Source of the DNA: an uncultured Vampirovibrio sp.
GTDB taxonomy: Bacteria > Cyanobacteriota > Vampirovibrionia > Gastranaerophilales > Gastranaerophilaceae
Assembly: GCA_910577635.1 (NCBI GenBank)
Contig: CAJTNR010000025.1
Coordinates: 1 to 32,226 of the forward strand
DNA: 32,226 nt
Reading direction: 5' to 3'
In this document: positions 1-5,634 of the stretch, piece after piece
Numbering within the stretch: position 1 is the stretch's first letter
Layout of the letters: each line of letters begins with the position of its first letter
Position numbers and translations under genes: made by a program
The notes under the pieces: generated by a model
Seen by the model: the letters and a program-made list of their open reading frames with translations, nothing else
Told to the model about the DNA's origin: nothing
Database searches by the model: none

Positions 1-2
1 AT

Positions 3-980
3 GGATCTTGTAATAACTGTCCTAGCGGATGTAAGAAGTGTACAAGCTCTACTGCTTGTAGTGAGTGTAACAACTCAAGCCAAACTGATCCTGATTATTT
101 ACTTGAAGATGGCATATGTAAGGCTTACAAACGTCCTAACTCACAGGCTGCTTGTAACGAGTTGACAAATAATACTACAATTTATGTCCCTAATGATTAT
201 ACAAAACCCGCAGCAGGCGGATTTTGTATGAGTAAATATAATGCTGGTGATAGAGCCCCTGCAACTGTTGGAGATATAAGTGGTCCAAGTGTAGATTACC
301 CTGGGGTAATAACGCTTATTAAAGCAGGAGAAAAAACACCCACTTGTGTTAATAACTCTTGCTGCTGGTATGGGTATCAAAACAAGTATATGGGAAGAAC
401 TTCTACAAGAACCGCGGCAGAAGGAAAGTGTATATTGCAAGATGATGTTTCAAGCTTGGAGAGATTAACAAATTCTAGTACGAAGAAAAAAGTTGTTGAA
501 GCATTCAATTATGGCAGCTGTTCAAGAACTGTATGCACTTGGTATGCAGCAAATTATATTTGTGGGCATATTAATACTACAAATAAAAAACGTTTATGGA
601 CTCTTCCACGGGAGAAACAATTAAAAGCATTGGCTGAAGCGATTAGCAATGGACCAACAAGTAAAACCGATGCTGATGCAGTAGCTGGTAAAAAACCTCT
701 TGTTCAAAGATGGAGCGGTTCTAATGGATTACAATTGTGTCAATATGGCGGTGCATCTAACACTTATGGTTCTCCTCGTTGTGTAGAAGCCCCGCGCTGT
801 AATGATGGAAAGTCAAAATCATTTAATTGTCTTCCAAGTTTTATTTGGGGAAAAGAGATGTATGGAATAGCAGGACATTATTTTTCTGCGCGCATGTATA
901 ATGAGCAATTTAATATAGATTCTAATGAAGGCAATTCTCCTTTCTCGGTTCGTTGCGTTTTGGAAAAGTATATTGAATAA
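3..980 (+). CDS. Cys-rich surface protein with lectin-like C-terminal domain (5' partial)
   Basis: The frame is open to the left edge, so the start lies outside the window; 325 residues are visible. The visible N-terminus has the pattern CxxCxxxCxxCx5CxxC followed by a DGIC turn, like furin/growth-factor-receptor type Cys-rich repeats. The rest is Cys-rich and contains a segment CTWYAANYICGHIN, then KRLWTLPREKQLKAL, and it ends in SPFSVRCVLEKYIE. This order (paired Cys, a WxLP-type motif, a final VRCV) matches the DUF1566/FISUMP-like lectin-fold domains of bacterial surface proteins. I infer an exported, disulfide-rich adhesin or pseudopilin-type protein. The missing N-terminus would show whether it carries a prepilin or Sec signal. 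A strong terminator follows 31 nt after the stop. An ORF caller would start it at the TTG at 162, but the open frame upstream is clearly coding and Cys-rich. Confidence 0.7.
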   Translation, partial: GSCNNCPSGCKKCTSSTACSECNNSSQTDPDYLLEDGICKAYKRPNSQAACNELTNNTTIYVPNDYTKPAAGGFCMSKYNAGDRAPATVGDISGPSVDYPGVITLIKAGEKTPTCVNNSCCWYGYQNKYMGRTSTRTAAEGKCILQDDVSSLERLTNSSTKKKVVEAFNYGSCSRTVCTWYAANYICGHINTTNKKRLWTLPREKQLKALAEAISNGPTSKTDADAVAGKKPLVQRWSGSNGLQLCQYGGASNTYGSPRCVEAPRCNDGKSKSFNCLPSFIWGKEMYGIAGHYFSARMYNEQFNIDSNEGNSPFSVRCVLEKYIE

Positions 981-1011
981 AACAATCTTATATTTTTGTG
1001 TTTTGATATTT

Positions 1012-1046
1012 GAGGGTCGTTTTTAGTTTTCTGACCCTCTTTTTTT
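1012..1046 (+). terminator. Rho-independent terminator after the surface protein gene
   Basis: A perfect stem GAGGGTC/GACCCTC (1012-1018 with 1033-1039) with a 14-nt T-rich loop is followed by seven T residues at 1040-1046. It ends the transcript of the surface-protein gene. Confidence 0.9.
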
Positions 1047-1055
1047 ATGCGTGAG

Positions 1056-1522
1056 CCGGAGTGAAGCTTTTTGGCTTGCGTTGAGCAAGACAAAAGGCGT
1101 AAACTATCGATCACCGGCGTGGACGCCCTAATTTCCTTGGCTTTGCGCGTCAGGGCAAAGCTTAGGAAATGGAAGTGCCCTTGGGGGAAATCTTCGATTT
1201 CCTCAGCCGGAAAAAAAACGGCTCCGCCCGGAGTGAAGCTTTTTGGCTTGCGTTGAGCAAGACAAAAGGCGTAACTATCGATCACTGGCGTGGACGCCCT
1301 AATTTCCTTGGCTTTGCGCGTCAGGGCAAAGCTTAGGAAATGGAAGTGCCCTTGGGGGAAATCTTCGATTTCCTCAGCCGGAAAAAAAACGGCTCCGCCC
1401 GGAGTGAAGCTTTTTGGCTTGCGTTGAGCAAGACAAAAGGCGTAACTATCGATCACTGGCGTGGAAATCTTCGATTTCCTCAGCCGGAAAAAACGGCTCC
1501 TGCACAGCGTGAAACTTTTTAG
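1056..1522. repeat. Tandem repeat of about 171 nt, 2.7 copies, multi-hairpin
   Basis: Units start at 1056 (172 nt), 1228 (171 nt) and 1399. The third copy is internally deleted: after GGCGTGG it jumps to AATCTTCGATTTCCTCAG and ends near 1522. The full copies differ at about two positions (one extra A and a C/T change in copy 1). The unit is visibly GC-richer than its surroundings. Each full unit can form four hairpins: CTTTTTG..CTTGC/GCAAG..CAAAAG; TTTCCTtgGCTTTG/CAAAGCttAGGAAA; GGAAATC-TTC-GATTTCC; and GCCG-A8-CGGC. Because 171 is a multiple of 3, long but repetitive ORFs cross it on both strands. I do not regard these as genes. The unit may be a dispersed genomic repeat or a structured RNA element; I do not recognise the family. 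Confidence 0.9.
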
Positions 1523-1547
1523 CTTAAACCAAACAAGCCATGGTTTA

Positions 1548-2861
1548 TTAATTCAAAAACCTGGTTTTAATAAAATCAATCGCTTCTTGTTTTGTCCTAA
1601 CTTCTCCAAGAAGCTGCGCTTCAATTAGAGCTTCAATAATTATCCCGACTTTTTTAGAGGGTTTTAAGTTCGTGATCTCCATTATCTCCCTGCCATTAAG
1701 CAAACTTTTAGGGTTTTTTACTTCTAATTGAACTTTATTATAATAATCCAATAGTTCTTCTAAGTGATTAAGTGCACGATTAACCATATCCTCGCTTACT
1801 GCTTCCCCTCTTGCTGAGAGCCTGTCTGCTCTTGACAATTCAACTACCAAAGGAGTGTTTTGCCCAAGTTTTCTTGTGAATCTTGCAAAAGCTTTCTTTT
1901 TATCCTCGCAATTAACTAAAGTCGCAGGGTAAATATGGAATTTTATCATATCACATATAAAAGAAACCTGTTTATTGGAAAATTTTAAATTCAAAAGTTC
2001 CTCTTTAGCGATTTTTGCCCCTTCCAAGTCATGACCTATAAACCTGTGGCGCCCTTTGGGCTCAATTGTCCAGGTCGAAGGTTTTCCGATATCATGATAC
2101 AGTGCAGCGATTTTTAATAAAGGATCTTTAATTCTAATATTGTTAACCGTTTCGATGGAGTGGTGAACTAAATCCAAATGATGATGAGAATTAGGAGGAA
2201 CCCTCTTAATTTCTTTAATAAAAGGAAAAATAACCTCTAAAACTCCGAGTTCATACATTAATAATAGTGTTTCAACTAAAAAATCTCCTTTAAAAATTTC
2301 GATTATTTCTTGATTAATTCTTTCTTTAGCGCAATTTTTGATAAGATAAAAGTTTTCTTTGCTAAACTCAATTAGTTTTGAATCAATTGTATATCCAAAA
2401 GTCGAAAAAAAACGAAAAAGCCTTAAAAACCGCAAAGGATCATCTATCATATTATCTAAACTATAAGTTCTTATAGTTTTATTTTTAATATCTTTAATTC
2501 CATCTAAAGGATCAAAAAACTCTTTTTCGTTCAAATCATAAAACACGGAGTTGATTGTAAAATCTCTTCTTTTGGCATCTTGAACAATGTCTTTATTAAC
2601 AGCCTGTGCTATATCAAAGTAGTTTTTATCAGCAAGAACAACTCTATAAATTTGATTTATAGAATCAAGCTCAATTAAAGTCCCTTTTAAGTGTTCTTTT
2701 ATTTCCTCTGCTAATTGATTAGCCCCTTCAATACAAACAAGGTCTTTATCAAGGGAAGTTTCTTTGTTAATTAAATAGTTGCGAATATAACCCCCGACTA
2801 AATAAACACGATACTTTTTTATTATTTGTTCGATTGATTGTAAGGTTTTATCGAGTAACAT
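1548..2861 (-). CDS. cca: CCA-adding tRNA nucleotidyltransferase with HD domain
   Basis: This enzyme adds or repairs the 3' CCA end of tRNAs using CTP and ATP. The 437-residue protein shows the class II nucleotidyltransferase head: VGGYIRN at 22-28, the metal-binding DKD at 38-40, RRDFTIN at 98-104, and DDPLRFLRLFR at 140-150 for nucleotide selection. An HD phosphohydrolase-type domain follows (HH at 233-234, HD at 256-257, FIGHD at 275-279). Poly(A) polymerases share the head, but the HD domain and overall length fit the bacterial CCA enzyme. It begins 2 nt after the stop of rsmE and is surely co-transcribed with it. The three tRNA genes further along lack an encoded CCA, so this activity is needed. 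Confidence 0.93.
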   Translation of the reverse strand: MLLDKTLQSIEQIIKKYRVYLVGGYIRNYLINKETSLDKDLVCIEGANQLAEEIKEHLKGTLIELDSINQIYRVVLADKNYFDIAQAVNKDIVQDAKRRDFTINSVFYDLNEKEFFDPLDGIKDIKNKTIRTYSLDNMIDDPLRFLRLFRFFSTFGYTIDSKLIEFSKENFYLIKNCAKERINQEIIEIFKGDFLVETLLLMYELGVLEVIFPFIKEIKRVPPNSHHHLDLVHHSIETVNNIRIKDPLLKIAALYHDIGKPSTWTIEPKGRHRFIGHDLEGAKIAKEELLNLKFSNKQVSFICDMIKFHIYPATLVNCEDKKKAFARFTRKLGQNTPLVVELSRADRLSARGEAVSEDMVNRALNHLEELLDYYNKVQLEVKNPKSLLNGREIMEITNLKPSKKVGIIIEALIEAQLLGEVRTKQEAIDFIKTRFLN

Positions 2862-2863
2862 TG

Positions 2864-3583
2864 TTAAAAAATCCTTGAAACGACATTTGAAACTGCGGCA
2901 ATAACTGCATTTGGAGCTTTGTAGATTAGATTTGTGAGACTAATTTTTTTATAGTTTTTGTAATATTCAAATTCGGCATTTGAAAACCCTCCTTCAGGTC
3001 CAATTACAATAGCGATTTTTTCTTTTAAATTAATATCCGATAATGCGTCATCAAAGGTTGTATTATCCTCTTTTTCAACAAAAAAAAGGATATTTTTATT
3101 GTCGAATTTTCTTAAAACTTCACCTAAGGTTGAAACAGGGTGTATCTTAAGAAAATCTGCTCTTTCGCATTGTTTAAAGTTTTCATAGGCAATTTTTTCC
3201 CACCTAGGAATTTTTGTCTTTGCATTTTTTATTGAAACACTTGAATTATCGCTAATTACAGGATAAAGTTCACACACTCCGGTTTGAGTTGCATTTGCAA
3301 CAAGGGAGTTTTGAGCATCTTGCGCTAAAACGGACTGCACAAGGCACAAATTGGCTTTTAAAAACCTGTCCGATGTTTTTTTAGATATAATATCAGCTCT
3401 TAAACTTTTTTTGTCAATGCTTCTTATTATTGTTTTATAAACAACTCTGTTTTTATCAATAAACTTAATACAATCCCCTAATTTAGCTCTAAGGGCTCTA
3501 GTGAGGTGAAAAAAATCCTCACTTTGATTAAGTTCAATGAATCCATCTTTGATTTTGTCTTGTTCTATAAAAAAATGCGGCAT
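2864..3583 (-). CDS. rsmE: 16S rRNA m3U1498 methyltransferase RsmE
   Basis: A SPOUT-family enzyme that methylates N3 of U1498 in 16S rRNA. Visible family features are an N-terminal PUA-like segment with HLTRALRAKLGD, a QSVLAQD..ATQTGVCELYPV segment (usually ATELGV), RWEKI..NFKQCER (usually RWxxI..EAxEQ..R), and the SAM-binding knot loop IGPEGGFSNAE at 194-204. The usual last motif, LGxRILRxETA, is replaced by LTNLIYKAPNA at 216-226, so the Arg and the ETA of the family are missing. Length (239) is normal. The gene leads the pair with cca. The ATG has no strong Shine-Dalgarno sequence. Identification as RsmE is solid; full activity is less certain given the altered motif. Confidence 0.87.
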   Translation of the reverse strand: MPHFFIEQDKIKDGFIELNQSEDFFHLTRALRAKLGDCIKFIDKNRVVYKTIIRSIDKKSLRADIISKKTSDRFLKANLCLVQSVLAQDAQNSLVANATQTGVCELYPVISDNSSVSIKNAKTKIPRWEKIAYENFKQCERADFLKIHPVSTLGEVLRKFDNKNILFFVEKEDNTTFDDALSDINLKEKIAIVIGPEGGFSNAEFEYYKNYKKISLTNLIYKAPNAVIAAVSNVVSRIF

Positions 3584-3608
3584 AACAACCCAATTCTAGC
3601 ATAAAAAC

Positions 3609-3737
3609 AATATTTAGTCTGAAATATTTTAAAAATTTCCAAGCAGTTGATAAATGGCAATCATAGACTTTGCGCTCAAGTTTAGCTAAACTCCCTTTGT
3701 TGATATCGTATTTCAAGGCAAGTTTATTTAAAGATGA
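3609..3737 (-). pseudogene. Fragment of an XRE-type helix-turn-helix gene
   Basis: The minus-strand frame downstream of a TAA at 3738-3740 reads SSLNKLALKYDINKGSLAKL, then ERKVYDCHLSTAWKFLKYF. This resembles the recognition half of Cro/C1-type regulators (LAxxYxIxKGxLSxLExG...LSTxWKIAxAL). The first helix is missing, there is no ATG, and the homology fades as the frame runs into rsmE. I read it as the remnant of a regulator gene, not a functional ORF. Confidence 0.5.
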
Positions 3738-3820
3738 TTATTTCAGAATCTATTCAAGTCAAACATCAAGAATATAGCTAATAAGATTAAGAATTATTCT
3801 ATAGGTATTAAAAAGATAAG

Positions 3821-4003
3821 TCAAAAGTAAATCGAAAAAAACTTATTCTTCTTCATCATCTTTTGAATATATCCTTTAATATTATTTATAATATAGAATG
3901 CTTTGTCACTTTGAATTGTCAGGTATTTGATTATTGGAGTCATATTTATTATTTCATCAAAATCTTTTTTGCTTAGGTCTTTATTTAATATTTTTACCTC
4001 CAA
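3821..4003 (-). CDS. Possible small hypothetical protein, 60 aa (weak)
   Basis: A 60-codon frame opens with TTG. Its Lys/Ile-rich product has short helical stretches such as KKDFDEIINMTPIIKYL. A GGAGG sequence overlaps the first codons rather than preceding them, so there is no proper ribosome binding site for this start; the next in-frame initiator candidate would be a rare ATT. It lies in a stretch full of coding relics and may itself be a decayed gene end. No family is recognised. Confidence 0.25.
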   Translation of the reverse strand: MEVKILNKDLSKKDFDEIINMTPIIKYLTIQSDKAFYIINNIKGYIQKMMKKNKFFSIYF

Positions 4004-4098
4004 GAAATTTTTTATATAAACTCATGTTCATACTCTATACTATGCAGAATAATTTTTCCATAAAGTATTCAGGTGCAATCTTTATCTAAATATCTTAA

Positions 4099-4197
4099 AC
4101 AATTGCTAAGAAAGCAAAAATTGATTCTTTGGTTCAGAAGGATAATATTTTTAAATTTCCAAACAGGGAAGGAAGAAAAAAGACTCAAATTTTTTAA
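4099..4197 (+). pseudogene. Coding relic, unidentified
   Basis: The frame reads TIAKKAKIDSLVQKDNIFK, then FPNREGRKKTQIF and a stop. This composition looks like genuine protein. Upstream, the same frame (KYSGAIFI-stop-IS-stop) is broken by two stops and has no start codon. I read it as the tail of a decayed gene and cannot name it. Confidence 0.3.
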
Positions 4198-4207
4198 GTT
4201 TTAAGGC

Positions 4208-4236
4208 TTGAGTTTTGTAATTAATCAGGGTATAAT
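4208..4236 (+). promoter_or_regulatory. Sigma-70 type promoter of the small RNA candidate
   Basis: The -35 is TTGAGT (4208-4213), the spacer is exactly 17 nt, and the -10 is a perfect TATAAT (4231-4236). The predicted start is about 4243. No ORF with a ribosome binding site follows before the terminator at 4312-4353. Confidence 0.65.
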
Positions 4237-4242
4237 ACAAAC

Positions 4243-4353
4243 AAGAGAAAGAATCCAAAGAGTACACATGTTTTCTCTTGGAGTTCTTCATAATTTTTCT
4301 ATTTTACAATTAAAAGTGTTATTATTAATTCAAATGAATAATAACACTTTTTT
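4243..4353 (+). ncRNA. Candidate small RNA, about 110 nt
   Basis: Between a consensus promoter and a perfect terminator lies a noncoding stretch with a strong 5' hairpin. AAGAA (4249-4253), TCCAA (4254-4258) and GAG (4260-4262) pair with TTCTT (4284-4288), TTGGA (4278-4282) and CTC (4275-4277). That is 13 bp with two single-base bulges and a 12-nt loop, TACACATGTTTT. An unpaired AT-rich linker (4289-4311) follows, then the terminator stem. This architecture is typical of bacterial trans-acting sRNAs. The family is not recognised; expression is inferred. Confidence 0.5.
4312..4353 (+). terminator. Rho-independent terminator of the small RNA candidate
   Basis: A perfect 15-bp stem (4312-4326 with 4337-4351, arm AAAAGTGTTATTATT) with a 10-nt loop ends in six T residues at 4348-4353. 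The T-tract orientation fits plus-strand transcription. The minus-strand flhB operon could also use it, though less well. Confidence 0.8.
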
Positions 4354-4379
4354 ATTATTTAGATTATCAAATTCAAATT

Positions 4380-4466
4380 AAAATTAAAGATGCAAATAAA
4401 CTAAAACAACACTATCCAAAGGAATATAATCAAGAATTCGGATTAAATGCTGTATTTATAGAATAA
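4380..4466 (+). pseudogene. Coding relic, unidentified
   Basis: A frame reading IKIKDANKLKQHYPKEYNQ, then EFGLNAVFIE and a stop looks like the C-terminus of a real protein. It has no start codon or ribosome binding site and begins just past a terminator. It is probably a gene remnant in the same decayed island as the XRE fragment. Confidence 0.25.
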
Positions 4467-4475
4467 AGGAAAAAA

Positions 4476-5624
4476 CTAGTCTTCTTTAATATTCTTATCA
4501 ATTTCTTGCTGAGCTTTGATATCACCCTTTTCTTTTGCAGTTTCTTTAATAATTTGCTGCTTTTGCGCTGTGGTTTTTTTGAGTTTGTATACAAAAATTA
4601 AAATTTCAGCAATTGCTTTATATAAATCCGGAGGAATTTGATGATTCACTTCAACCAGACGAAAAAGCGCCCTGGCAACCGGAGGATTCTCAATTACAGG
4701 AATTGAGTGTTTTTTTGCAATTTCTTTAATTTTTTGAGCAAATAACTCTGTCCCCTTAGCAACCAATGTCGGAGATTCCATGGTTTTAGGGTCATATTTA
4801 ATTGCGCAGGCAATATGTGTCGGATTGGTGACAACAAAGTCACAGGTTGTAACAGAATCCATCATTTTTTGCTGCAGAATCTGCATCCTTCTTTGTCTAA
4901 TTGCCGCTTTAACATTGGGGTCTCCTTCAGCGTTTTTGTACTCGTCTTTGACTTCTTTAAAGGACATTTTTTGGTCTTGTAAATACTTCCATTTGACCAT
5001 TGAATAATCAGCAGCAGCAATAATTAAAAAAGCAATTCCGGCTTTTATAATAAAATCTAAGATTAAAGAACCAAACTGGATCAATATTGCAAATTGATTA
5101 TCGATTGCAGCAAGCATAAGAATTGATTCAAAATGTGATCTATAGACCATATACCCTACCAAGCCCAAGATAACTACTTTTACAATATTTTTGAATAAAT
5201 CAAAAATTGTTTTAGGGCTTGCAAGGTTTTTAAAATAATTAACAGGATTGAATTTTCCAGGGTTAAATTCAAGGGGCTTTGTTGTAAACAGGGGTCCAAT
5301 CTGAATCATATCTCCCAGAATCCCTACAAAGGCAGCTAAAAAAAGAATCGGCAGAAGAATTATTGCTGTTGGAATTATGGCATTTGTAAAAATATAAGCA
5401 TAACCAATTTCATCTAGATGCTTATTGGGAATTTGTTCGTATATAATCTGGAAAAGTTTACTTAACTGCCCCCAGATTGTAGGACCCAGAAGATATATTG
5501 TAGTAAACATAACAATCATTGCAATAGCAATTGATATATCTTTCGATTTAGCAACCTGTCCTTGCTCCCGGGCTTTTTTTAGTTTCCCCGGACTTGCTTC
5601 GTATTGTTTGTTCTCGTCGCCCAT
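4476..5624 (-). CDS. flhB: Flagellar type III export protein FlhB
   Basis: FlhB is the export-gate subunit that switches the flagellar type III apparatus from rod/hook to filament substrates. The 382-residue protein has the typical basic start SPGKLKKAREQGQVAKSKDI (11-30). About four membrane helices follow (near 31-52, 83-104, 143-162, 185-207), then a cytoplasmic domain with the self-cleaving NPTH at 267-270 and the conserved IPPDLYKAIAEIL at 330-342. The virulence paralogue SctU has the same layout, but flagellin, FliW and CsrA in this window favour the flagellar version. A charged tail of about 30 residues extends past the conserved end. It starts 10 nt after the stop of the upstream HerA-like gene, so the two form an operon. 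Confidence 0.93.
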   Translation of the reverse strand: MGDENKQYEASPGKLKKAREQGQVAKSKDISIAIAMIVMFTTIYLLGPTIWGQLSKLFQIIYEQIPNKHLDEIGYAYIFTNAIIPTAIILLPILFLAAFVGILGDMIQIGPLFTTKPLEFNPGKFNPVNYFKNLASPKTIFDLFKNIVKVVILGLVGYMVYRSHFESILMLAAIDNQFAILIQFGSLILDFIIKAGIAFLIIAAADYSMVKWKYLQDQKMSFKEVKDEYKNAEGDPNVKAAIRQRRMQILQQKMMDSVTTCDFVVTNPTHIACAIKYDPKTMESPTLVAKGTELFAQKIKEIAKKHSIPVIENPPVARALFRLVEVNHQIPPDLYKAIAEILIFVYKLKKTTAQKQQIIKETAKEKGDIKAQQEIDKNIKED

Positions 5625-5634
5625 TTATTGTTTG

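Noticed and set aside
878..1456. Minus-strand 192-codon ORF with two identical 57-residue repeats
   Set aside because: It is a by-product of the 171-nt DNA repeat (a multiple of 3). It has no ribosome binding site and runs antisense through the end of the surface-protein gene and its terminator.
1071..1522. Plus-strand ORFs of about 60 codons within the tandem repeat
   Set aside because: They come from the same repeat read in other frames, with no start signals and no protein-like composition apart from repetition.
1056..1522. CRISPR array
   Set aside because: The units are long and contiguous with no unique spacers, and no cas genes are near.
3534..3716. 60-codon minus ORF overlapping the start of rsmE as an intact gene
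   Set aside because: Its TTG start sits mid-domain of an XRE fragment, and its second half is rsmE leader and coding sequence in the wrong frame.
4268..4384. ATG ORF of about 38 codons (MFSLGVLHNFSILQ...) crossing the small RNA candidate
   Set aside because: It has no ribosome binding site, its first codons lie in the hairpin, and it reads through the perfect terminator.
4476..5624. Virulence-type SctU instead of FlhB
   Set aside because: The domain layout cannot separate them alone, but flagellin, FliW and CsrA are present and no injectisome genes are seen.
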